A DNA stretch of 64,000 nucleotides from Denitromonas ohlonensis (GTDB lineage: Bacteria > Pseudomonadota > Gammaproteobacteria > Burkholderiales > Rhodocyclaceae), in assembly GCF_007625205.1 (NCBI RefSeq), contig NZ_VMNI01000010.1, positions 62,001-126,000 of the forward strand, in the 5' to 3' direction. The position numbers and the translations under genes were made by a program. The notes below the pieces were generated by a model. It saw only the letters and a program-made list of their open reading frames with translations, had not been told where the DNA came from and did not search any database. Every line of letters starts with the position of its first letter. Position 1 is the first letter of the stretch. Shown here one piece after another: positions 7,830 through 15,672 of this stretch.

Positions 7830-7839
7830 GTATAGCTAC
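7830..7839 (-). promoter_or_regulatory. Shared island motif GTAGCTATAC upstream of alpA-like gene
   Basis: Read on the minus strand, it lies 29 nt before the alpA ATG, the same distance as in front of the other two genes. TTGCGC 19 nt before TATACA could be the -35. A partial copy (GTAGCTATC) lies at 7988-7996. Confidence 0.5.
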
Positions 7840-7996
7840 GCGAACACAGCGATGCGCAAGTCAATGAAAAATTGTTGGAGATTAATGGGAAGCTGATATG
7901 AGTGTGATCCCAAATCCCAGTCGTGGCTTGGGCGTATGAGGCAGATCACGGGAACTCTGGTTCCTGTACAAATCGTCAAAATGCATAGTAGCTATC

Positions 7997-8521
7997 ATGC
8001 GCCGGCGTGACCTTGACCTGGTCCGAAAGCCCCGGAGCAGGTCAAGCGGGCAGGTGGGCGCGCAGCGCCGCAATCCGGACGACCCCGAGCTTCGTCTGGA
8101 TTTTGTGACCCCGGTGCAGCGCGATGGCAGGCCAGTCGTGATGCCAGAGCTTAACTTCGCATTCGAACCACAGAAGTTCATGGAGTAGTTGATTGCTGAG
8201 CCGGTGCAGGCTTGTGTTTTTTCCAACCGGGCCGCCTGTGTTGTGATGGTGCCAGCCCCAGCGCGGCTTGCAGTCCATAATCTCATCTTTTGCGGGGAGC
8301 GTCCTGGGCGAGAGCGAACCAAATCAGCCAAGAAAGTCCTTCAGAGTGCTTCATTGATCAGCTATTTCCTGCAAGACGGTCAAGCTGCGGTGGGCAACCT
8401 AGCCTGGCGTGAGGCGCTGGCCAGAGGCAAGGGGTGGCGTATCCGTGCGCTTCAAGGCAAAGACGCACTGTTACGCCTTGCTCCGGAGCTCTATGAATCG
8501 CGTTTTGGCACTTGTGAGTAA
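7997..8521 (+). pseudogene. Remnant of a GSU2403-type nucleotidyltransferase gene, with in-frame TAG
   Basis: One continuous frame with a TAG at 8186-8188. Before it: VGAQRRNPDDPELRLDFVTPVQRDGRPV ... EPQKFME. After it: VPAPARLAVHNLIFCGERPGRERTKSAKKVLQSASLISYFLQ ... RGKGWRIRAL. Both halves recall the C-terminal half of the GSU2403-type nucleotidyltransferase family (LDF.TP, LQPLKFMEF, P.PARFALHKL...K..KD..QA..L), from memory. The catalytic N-terminal half is absent. This is a truncated, decayed gene. The region from 8522 to 8706 shows no gene and probably holds the hsdM promoter. Confidence 0.6.
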
Positions 8522-8706
8522 CTTATTGGGCGCCAGAATGGCACGTCCTTGGCCGGAGCGGCCTGATGATGCTGGCTTTGATATAGTCCGCAATCGGTAT
8601 AAAACCGTCCTTCAGATTTCCCTTCCCATTTGTATGATGGCAGGATGTCTCAAGTTTTCAATTCGTACCAATAAGTAGTTCGTAAACACGAAAGGTCATA
8701 ACGCTG

Positions 8707-10269
8707 ATGGCTAGCAACAATGGTAGAGAAAAATCCCTCGAATCATGGATATGGGACGCTGCCTGCTCCATCCGTGGTGCCAAGGACGCACCGAAATACA
8801 AGGACTACATCCTCCCTCTCATCTTCACCAAGCGCCTCTGCGACGTCTTCGACGATGAGCTGAACCGCATCGCCGTCGAAGTCGGCTCGCGCAAGAAGGC
8901 CTTCCAGCTTGCCAAGGCCGACCACAAGCTCGTTCGCTTCTACCTGCCCCTCGTGCCGGATGATCCCGAGCAACCGGTCTGGTCCGTCATCCGCAAGCTG
9001 GCAGACAAAATCGGCGAAGGCGTCACCACCCACATGCGTGCCATCGCCCGCGAAAATCCGCTGCTGCAGGGCATTATCGACCGCGTTGACTTCAACGCCA
9101 CCACCCACGGCCAACGCGATCTCGACGACGACCGCCTGTCCAACCTCATCGAGGCCATCAGCACCAAGCGCCTCGGGCTCGAAGACGTCGAAGCCGACAT
9201 CATCGGCAAGAGCTACGAATACCTCATCCGCAAGTTCGCCGAAGGCGGCGGCCAGAGCGCCGGCGAGTTCTACACCCCGCCCGAGGTCGGCACCATCATG
9301 TCCCGCGTGCTCCAGCCCGAGCCCGGCATGGAAATCTACGACCCCACCTGCGGCTCTGGCGGTCTGCTCGTGAAATGCGAGATCGCCATGGAAGAAAACG
9401 CCAAGGGAAAAAAGCGTACCGTCGCCCCGCTGAAACTGTTCGGCCAGGAGTTCACCCCCGAGACCTGGGCCATGGCCAACATGAACATGATCATCCACGA
9501 CATGGAAGGCCAGATCGAGATCGGCGACACCTTCAAGAACCCCAAATTCCGGAGTAAAGGCAAGCTCCGCAGCTTCGACCGCGTCGTCGCCAATCCCATG
9601 TGGAACCAGGACTGGTTCGCCGAGGCCGACTACGACAACGACGAACTCGACCGCTTCCCCGCCGGGGCCGGCTTCCCCGGCAAATCCTCCGCGGATTGGG
9701 GGTGGGTGCAGCATATCCACGCCAGCCTGAACGCCACCGGCCGCGCCGCCGTCGTCCTCGACACCGGCGCTGCTTCGCGCGGCTCGGGCAATGCCGGCAC
9801 CAACAAGGAAAAGACCGTCCGCCAATGGTTCGTTGATCACGACCTGATCGAGAGCGTGCTCTACCTGCCCGAAAACCTCTTCTACAACACCACCGCTCCG
9901 GGCATCGTGTTGTTCCTCAACAAGGCCAAGACCAAGGTGCGTCAGGGCAAGGTCTTGCTCGTCAATGCATCCCAGGTCTTCGAAAAAGGCGACCCCAAGA
10001 ACTTCATCCCCGAAGCCGGCATCCAGCGCATCGCCGACACCCTCATCGGGTGGACCGAAGCGGAAAAACTCAGCCGCATCGTCGACCACGCCGAACTGAA
10101 GAAAAACGACTACAACATCTCCCCCAGCCGCTACATCCACACCTCGGATGCCGAAACCTACCGGCCCATCGCGGAGATCGTCGAGGAGCTGGCCGTAATC
10201 GAGGCTGAGGCGCGGGAGACGGACGAGGCATTGCGGAGCATCCTGAAACAACTGGGCGTGTCGGCATGA
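8707..10269 (+). CDS. hsdM: Type I restriction-modification system, DNA adenine methyltransferase subunit
   Basis: 520 aa. The N-terminal HsdM_N-type helical domain (LESWIWDAACSIRGAKDAPKYKDYILPLIFTKRLCD) is followed by the N6-adenine methylase domain. The SAM-binding motif is DPTCGSGG at 212-219. The catalytic motif is NPMW at 296-299, where NPPY/F is more usual; some HsdM clades have this variant. EFYTPPEVGTIMSRVL precedes the methylase core. It methylates adenine in the target chosen by HsdS and forms M2S, or R2M2S with HsdR. Its stop overlaps the rhuM start (ATGA). Confidence 0.95.
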   Translation: MASNNGREKSLESWIWDAACSIRGAKDAPKYKDYILPLIFTKRLCDVFDDELNRIAVEVGSRKKAFQLAKADHKLVRFYLPLVPDDPEQPVWSVIRKLADKIGEGVTTHMRAIARENPLLQGIIDRVDFNATTHGQRDLDDDRLSNLIEAISTKRLGLEDVEADIIGKSYEYLIRKFAEGGGQSAGEFYTPPEVGTIMSRVLQPEPGMEIYDPTCGSGGLLVKCEIAMEENAKGKKRTVAPLKLFGQEFTPETWAMANMNMIIHDMEGQIEIGDTFKNPKFRSKGKLRSFDRVVANPMWNQDWFAEADYDNDELDRFPAGAGFPGKSSADWGWVQHIHASLNATGRAAVVLDTGAASRGSGNAGTNKEKTVRQWFVDHDLIESVLYLPENLFYNTTAPGIVLFLNKAKTKVRQGKVLLVNASQVFEKGDPKNFIPEAGIQRIADTLIGWTEAEKLSRIVDHAELKKNDYNISPSRYIHTSDAETYRPIAEIVEELAVIEAEARETDEALRSILKQLGVSA

Positions 10270-11333
10270 AAAAGAAACCGGACAACAAGGAAACTTCCCT
10301 GACGCGTTCCTCCGCCGTCGAATACCTCACCTTCGTCGCGGTACAGGGTCAAGGTGGCGTCGAGGTGGTTTATGCCGACGAGGACATCTGGCTGACGCAA
10401 AAAATGATGGGCGTCCTCTACGACGTGAAGACCCCCACCATCAACTACCACCTCAAAACCATCTTCGCCGACAACGAACTCACAGAGGATTCAGTTATTC
10501 GAAAATTTCGAATAACTGCCGCCGATGGCAAAAACTACGACACCGGCCACTACAACCTCTCCGCCATCATCGCCGTCGGCTACAAGGTCAACTCCGAGCG
10601 GGCCGTTCAATTCCGCAAATGGGCGACCACCGTGGTCAAGGAGTTCACCGTCAAGGGCTTCGCCATGGACGACGAACGCCTCAAGGCTGGCGGCACCGTC
10701 CTGACCAGGAAGTACTTCGAAGAACAACTCCAGCGCGTCCGCGAAATCCGCCTCAGCGAGCGCAAGTTCTACCAGAAGATCACCGACATCTACGCCACCG
10801 CCATCGACTACGATCTCAGCGCCACGGCCACCCAGCGCTTCTTCGCCACCGTGCAAAACAAGCTCCATTGGGCCATCCACGGCCACACCGCCGCCGAGGT
10901 CATTGTGGACCGGGCCGATGCCGGGAAACAGCACATGGGCCTGACCACATGGAAAGATGCGCCCCATGGAAAAATCCAGAAATTCGATGTCAGCGTCGCC
11001 AAGAACTATCTGACCGAACCGGAGATGGCGCAACTCTCCCGCCTCGTCAACGCCTACCTCGATGTCGCCGAAGACATGGCCCAGCGGCAGATCCCCATGA
11101 CCATGCAGGACTGGGAAACACGGCTCAACCGCTTCATCGAAGCCACCGACCGGGAAATCCTGCAGGACGCCGGCAAAGTCACCGCCGAAATCGCCAAAGC
11201 CCACGCCGAAACCGAGTTTGAGAAATACCGCATCGTCCAGGATCGCCTGTTTGTCTCGGATTTCGACGCCGAAGTCATGCGGATCGCAAGGAATGATGAG
11301 GAAAGCGGGAACGAGGAAGGCGGTGCGGAGTGA
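10266..11333 (+). CDS. rhuM: RhuM-family protein in type I RM operon
   Basis: 355 aa, start overlapping the hsdM stop. It has the RhuM layout: EVVYADEDIWLTQKMMGVLYDVKTPTINYHLKTIFADNEL, a DNA-binding-like N-terminus as in Bro-N/KilA-N relatives, then GHYNLSAIIAVGYKVNSERAVQFRKWAT, then a helical C-terminal region ending in coiled, charged sequence. The family is named after a Salmonella pathogenicity-island gene, and its biochemical function is unknown. Members often sit between hsdM and hsdS, as here, which suggests a linked accessory role. Confidence 0.85.
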   Translation: MKKKPDNKETSLTRSSAVEYLTFVAVQGQGGVEVVYADEDIWLTQKMMGVLYDVKTPTINYHLKTIFADNELTEDSVIRKFRITAADGKNYDTGHYNLSAIIAVGYKVNSERAVQFRKWATTVVKEFTVKGFAMDDERLKAGGTVLTRKYFEEQLQRVREIRLSERKFYQKITDIYATAIDYDLSATATQRFFATVQNKLHWAIHGHTAAEVIVDRADAGKQHMGLTTWKDAPHGKIQKFDVSVAKNYLTEPEMAQLSRLVNAYLDVAEDMAQRQIPMTMQDWETRLNRFIEATDREILQDAGKVTAEIAKAHAETEFEKYRIVQDRLFVSDFDAEVMRIARNDEESGNEEGGAE

Positions 11334-11407
11334 GCGCCAAACGGAGCGGGGACATCGCGTCCGCTGTAGCCCCGGCGAAGGAGATTCTGGAGAAGATCGG
11401 GGTATGA
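11330..11407 (+). CDS. 25-codon linker ORF coupled to rhuM and hsdS
   Basis: GTG at 11330 overlaps the rhuM TGA (11331-11333), and its own TGA at 11405-11407 overlaps the hsdS ATG at 11404. The product would be MSAKRSGDIASAV followed by APAKEILEKIGV. GAAGGAGATTCTGG inside it supplies the hsdS ribosome site. The double overlap suggests a real coupling ORF, but it is very short and the peptide may have no role of its own. Confidence 0.4.
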   Translation: MSAKRSGDIASAVAPAKEILEKIGV

Positions 11408-12621
11408 GTGACCACGCGCAAAATGGCTGGATAAAAACTAGCATTCGAGAGCTTGAACACGCCGGCGACATAGTGCTCGGGCGCGGAAAGGTCATCTCGC
11501 AAAAGGACATTGAGGCCGATCCCGGCGACTACCCGGTTTACTCCTCGTCAGCCAGAGGCAACGGTGAGTTCGGTCGCTACGGCAAGTACATGTTCGACGA
11601 GGAACTCGTGACGTGGTCCGTGGACGGCGGGGGCAAATTTTTCTACCGACCGAAGAGCCGATACTCGATAACGAACGTCAGTGGTTTTCTCCGCGTCACC
11701 GCGAAGGAGAAGCTCGATACCTACTACACGTGGGCGCACCTATTCAGCATCTGGCTGACAATGACCTTTAATTACACGGAGAAGCTCCACCCGAGCATTC
11801 TTCGTGAAAGGTTTTCTTTCGCCTACCCTCCACTCCCCGAGCAGAAGAAGATCGCGCACATCCTTTCGACGGTGCAGCGGGCAATCGAAGCGCAAGAGCG
11901 GATCATTCAGACCACCACCGAGCTGAAAAAAGCCCTCATGCACAAGCTCTTCACCGAAGGCCTCCGCAACGAACCCCAAAAACAAACCGAAATCGGCCTC
12001 GTCCCCGAAAGCTGGGGGGTGTGCAAAGTTGGTGAAGTGGCGAAGATCCAGAGCGGCGGAACCCCCACACGTGAGGCCGCAGAAAACTGGATTGGCGGAA
12101 CAATCCCGTGGGTGAAGACCGGTGAGATCAACTACTGCGTGATCCACAACACGGAAGAGAAAATCACACCAACTGGCCTTGCCAATTCTGCCGCACGACT
12201 TTTCCCAAAAGGAACCTTGCTAATGGCGATGTATGGCCAAGGAATCACTCGCGGGCGGGTAGGCTTGCTGGGGATTGAAGCCGCAACAAACCAAGCCTGT
12301 GCGTCGATCACGCCGACCGACAAGAAGCGGATTTCTTCAGTCTTCCTGTATTACTTCTTTGAGTATCACTACGAAGACCTGCGAAAGCTCGGTCATGGAG
12401 CGAACCAGCGGAACATGAATGCCGCTTTGATTCGAAGCTTCCCCCTCGCATTCCCGAAGCAGGACGAACAGACTGCTGTCGTGACCGCATTCGAGTCACT
12501 TGATCAGAAACGCGCCCTACACGAGCGTAAGAAGACTCAACTCCAAGACCTCTTCCGCACGCTCCTTCACGAACTGATGACCGCGAAGACCCGCGTTCAT
12601 GATTTCGAATTTACAGCGTAA
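11404..12621 (+). CDS. hsdS: Type I restriction-modification system, specificity subunit
   Basis: 405 aa. I chose the ATG at 11404 (GGAG about 10 nt upstream, overlap with the linker ORF). It has two target recognition domains. TRD1 covers about residues 1-140 and ends in YPPLPEQKKIAHILS. A conserved helical spacer follows (TVQRAIEAQERIIQTTTELKKALMHKLFTEGL). TRD2 begins TEIGLVPESWGVCKVGEVAKIQSGGTPT and ends with a second helical region (LDQKRALHERKKTQLQDLFRTLLHELM). It picks the bipartite DNA target. The 5' half has lower GC than hsdM, as is common for exchanged hsdS genes. Confidence 0.93.
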   Translation: MSDHAQNGWIKTSIRELEHAGDIVLGRGKVISQKDIEADPGDYPVYSSSARGNGEFGRYGKYMFDEELVTWSVDGGGKFFYRPKSRYSITNVSGFLRVTAKEKLDTYYTWAHLFSIWLTMTFNYTEKLHPSILRERFSFAYPPLPEQKKIAHILSTVQRAIEAQERIIQTTTELKKALMHKLFTEGLRNEPQKQTEIGLVPESWGVCKVGEVAKIQSGGTPTREAAENWIGGTIPWVKTGEINYCVIHNTEEKITPTGLANSAARLFPKGTLLMAMYGQGITRGRVGLLGIEAATNQACASITPTDKKRISSVFLYYFFEYHYEDLRKLGHGANQRNMNAALIRSFPLAFPKQDEQTAVVTAFESLDQKRALHERKKTQLQDLFRTLLHELMTAKTRVHDFEFTA

Positions 12622-12642
12622 TCGAGAGGAGCAACGAACCAC

Positions 12643-13821
12643 ATGGATCCGATCGCAAAAGACAATCTAGCCCAACTCGACAACCTGCTTGCTGCAAGCA
12701 ACCAGTCATGGCTATTTGGAGCGGGCATCAGTCTCGATGCTGGAATTCCGCTGATGTGGCCTCTCACGGACCGCGTCTTTGCGAGAGCCAAAGACGAAGG
12801 TGAAGCGAACGACCTCAAGGTTCTGGAATTCATCAGAAGTCAGCTTTTCGATGACTCGCATATCGAGCACATATTGAGTCACCTCGGCGATCACCGCGCG
12901 ATTGCCGACCGTTCAAAGGACAAGAACGTTACATTCGATGGAGTGACTCTGTCAGTTGATGAATTAGATGCACTTCACCAGCGCGTACTCACATGGATAG
13001 CTGAAACTATCCGGTGGGGATACAAGCCTGAGAAAGCTGACGGAACGCCAGAAGTAGTTGGAACCCACGAAGCGCGAATCGTCATAATCGACAACCACTC
13101 TGCATTTGTATCCGCGCTCTTCAATCGAAGCCAGGCTGGCGTAGCAGAGCGCCGACGGGCAGTCAGACTGTTCACGACCAACTACGACACTTTGCTAGAA
13201 GATGCACTCGCACTTGGAGGGTTCTCTTACTGGGACGGATTCTCTGGCGGAGCAGTCGCGTATCGTAGTCACCGGTATGGGGACGAAGAACCCAATCTCC
13301 GGGATAGGGCGCACGTTATCAAACTTCACGGATCGATTGATTGGCACATGGGTGAAGACGACCGCGTTTGGCGCGTTCGAGATGGTGATCTCTATCCAAA
13401 GAAAGTTTCTCGCGTTCTGATATACCCACAATCAACCAAATACCTCGCAACCCAACGAGACCCATTCGCCGCCCAATTTGATCTATTTCGTCGGGCGCTT
13501 GGCGCACGAGAGGAAAACGTTCTCGCGACATGCGGATACAGTTTTGGAGATGAACACATCAATCAAGAGATTGAATTAGCCCTCCAGCGCCCTGAGAACA
13601 AAACGACGATTCTCGCCTTTGCTCGAGGGATTAACCCCACGCTCGAACGATGGAGAACAGGAGCGTGGGGTAAACGAGTGTACGTCATCGCCGAAGATGG
13701 CCTTTATGTAGGCACTGATGGCCCATTTGCAGGTCCCGTCGCAGGTGGGAAACGCGACTGGTGGACGTTTGAGGGCGCAACCAAAATTCTCAATAGTGGT
13801 GCGGAGGCATGCGCGCTATGA
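12643..13821 (+). CDS. SIR2-family NADase of SIR2-HerA (Nezha-type) anti-phage system
   Basis: 392 aa, with a GAGAGGAG ribosome site upstream of the ATG. SIR2 motifs: GAGIS at 26-30 (NAD-binding loop), FTTNYD at 177-182 (catalytic N180 and D182) and KLHGS at 227-231 (catalytic H229), with GYSFGDEHIN later. The next gene is HerA and overlaps by ATGA. In known SIR2-HerA systems the SIR2 protein depletes NAD+ when HerA-bound complexes sense phage. GC is about 50% in a sampled line, unlike hsdM and hsdR at about 67%, suggesting a separate origin. Confidence 0.88.
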   Translation: MDPIAKDNLAQLDNLLAASNQSWLFGAGISLDAGIPLMWPLTDRVFARAKDEGEANDLKVLEFIRSQLFDDSHIEHILSHLGDHRAIADRSKDKNVTFDGVTLSVDELDALHQRVLTWIAETIRWGYKPEKADGTPEVVGTHEARIVIIDNHSAFVSALFNRSQAGVAERRRAVRLFTTNYDTLLEDALALGGFSYWDGFSGGAVAYRSHRYGDEEPNLRDRAHVIKLHGSIDWHMGEDDRVWRVRDGDLYPKKVSRVLIYPQSTKYLATQRDPFAAQFDLFRRALGAREENVLATCGYSFGDEHINQEIELALQRPENKTTILAFARGINPTLERWRTGAWGKRVYVIAEDGLYVGTDGPFAGPVAGGKRDWWTFEGATKILNSGAEACAL

Positions 13822-15668
13822 ATACCTTCGACTTAATTCCTGATTTGAGGATTGGGCACATTGTTGAAGTGTCAGGCACGGCGATTCGAGTGGAGCTGTC
13901 CGGTGATGTCACCGAACTCACCCGAACATATGAAGGACGTGTCTACCCCATAGGGCAAATTGGAAGCATCGTAAAAGTCCACTTCGGAAGACGCCTCGTG
14001 TTTGGTTTTGTAACCCTCTTGCGCATGCGCTCAGAGGAGCTACACGAGATCACGAAGCCCATTCCCCCTGATGCAGATCAAAGGTTGATGGAAGTCGAAC
14101 TGTTCGCGGAAGGGATATGGAACGCTGCTGATCAAAAGCTGAGGTTTGTGCGTGGTGTCACCACATATCCTCTGCCGCGACAGAGCGTGCACCTTCTCAC
14201 TCGTGAAGAGACCAGCCAGATATACTCGGCGGCGGAAGGTCAACAGAATGACGGCACCTATAGCCCACTTGTCCCCTTCGCTCACTACGTTGGCGCGGAC
14301 AACGCGATTTGTCGTGCAAACGTGGACAAAATGCTGGGTATGCATTGTGCCGTCCTCGGGTCCACGGGCTCGGGCAAATCTGGTGCCGTTGCGGCCCTGC
14401 TGCACAGCATGCTTGATCACAAGCCAGAGCCGGATTCCGTCTGTCATCCGCGAATCCTCGTCATCGACCCGCACGGAGAATATGGGCACGCGTTCAAAGA
14501 GCGTGCGATCGTATATCGCGCCTATGATCCGCTTGGCAACGAGGAAACTGCCGGATCGCCAATTAGCCTTCCGTACTGGCTAATGTCAGCGGATGAGTTT
14601 CGATCTTTGGTCATTGGTAAGACGGAGCAAGAGGCAACTTCGCAGAACAACATCATCTATAAGGCAATCACCTATGCGCGAATGGTCGCGGCTGGCTTAA
14701 TAGAGCCGTCGCCGACAGCATATGGCGGACCAGCCCCAACAGATGGACTGGATCACGATACGCCACGACCAAAGGACGGAGTAACCCTTGAGCAGTTGAT
14801 TGAGTTTGATCACGACAAGCCACGGCCTTTTAGTCTTCAAGAGTTTTACAACCACATTTTCTACTTGCAGGCTGCGCGCGTACAAGGCGGAGTACTACAG
14901 AGCGTTACGGCGTCTGATTTCGCCACAAAATTCAAATCGATGCTGGACAAACTCTCAGTACTAAGGCGTGATCCGAGAATCCGTTTCATGATGCGCGAAT
15001 GGAACAATCAAAGTCCTCCACTTGAGCACATCATTGCCCAGCTGGTCGGAAAACTCCAAGGGGAGGGCGGCGCCGATCAAGATATTCGCATTTTGGATAT
15101 CTCGGGACTTCCGAACGAAGTTGCCGGGCCTCTTGCAGCGATGTTGGCTCGCTTGGTGTTCCAATACAAGGTCTATCAAACGACAGAAGAGCGGAGGCGT
15201 GACCCTGTTGTTCTCGTTTGTGAAGAGGCTCACCGATATGTCCCCGATAGAGGGGATGCAGAGTATGCAGTCGCACAAAATGCCATTCGCAGAATTGCAC
15301 GAGAAGGCAGAAAATACGGGATAGGCCTCATGCTTGTAAGTCAGCGGCCCGCAGATGTGGAGAGCACAGTGATTTCTCAGTGTGGCACCTGGCTTGTCCT
15401 GCGACTCACCAACGCGGCAGATCAACAACACGTTTCTCGATTCTTGCCAGACGGACTTTCAGGCATGACAAAAGCGCTACCAAACCTTGCCCAGCAGGAA
15501 GCTATTTTCGTTGGCGAAGGGGCTGCTATGCCTGCTCGAGTTCGAATAAGAGATCTTTCGGAAGATAAACTTCCTAAATCGGAGACCGCGAAGTTTGCGA
15601 GGGGATGGATACTTGACCGACTCTCTGAAGCGGAGATTGCTGCAATAGCGAACAGAATGGCCGGCTAA
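13818..15668 (+). CDS. HerA-type hexameric ATPase/translocase of the SIR2-HerA system
   Basis: 616 aa. The ATG at 13818 overlaps the SIR2 stop and has GGAGG 10 nt upstream. The ATG at 13809 would place that site too close. Residues 1-110 form a HAS-barrel-like beta region (GHIVEVSGTAIRVEL ... YPIGQIGSIVKVHFG). Walker A is GSTGSGKS at 181-188. Walker B is VVLVCEEAHRYV with E469/E470. LVSQRPADVESTVISQCGTWLVLRLTN is the HerA/FtsK sensor region. It assembles as a hexameric ring that carries the SIR2 partner. Confidence 0.9.
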   Translation: MNTFDLIPDLRIGHIVEVSGTAIRVELSGDVTELTRTYEGRVYPIGQIGSIVKVHFGRRLVFGFVTLLRMRSEELHEITKPIPPDADQRLMEVELFAEGIWNAADQKLRFVRGVTTYPLPRQSVHLLTREETSQIYSAAEGQQNDGTYSPLVPFAHYVGADNAICRANVDKMLGMHCAVLGSTGSGKSGAVAALLHSMLDHKPEPDSVCHPRILVIDPHGEYGHAFKERAIVYRAYDPLGNEETAGSPISLPYWLMSADEFRSLVIGKTEQEATSQNNIIYKAITYARMVAAGLIEPSPTAYGGPAPTDGLDHDTPRPKDGVTLEQLIEFDHDKPRPFSLQEFYNHIFYLQAARVQGGVLQSVTASDFATKFKSMLDKLSVLRRDPRIRFMMREWNNQSPPLEHIIAQLVGKLQGEGGADQDIRILDISGLPNEVAGPLAAMLARLVFQYKVYQTTEERRRDPVVLVCEEAHRYVPDRGDAEYAVAQNAIRRIAREGRKYGIGLMLVSQRPADVESTVISQCGTWLVLRLTNAADQQHVSRFLPDGLSGMTKALPNLAQQEAIFVGEGAAMPARVRIRDLSEDKLPKSETAKFARGWILDRLSEAEIAAIANRMAG

Positions 15669-15672
15669 ATCC

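Noticed and set aside
8189-8521. Intact 110-aa gene
   Set aside because: It continues in frame the sequence before TAG 8186-8188 and matches the same family, so it is part of one pseudogene.
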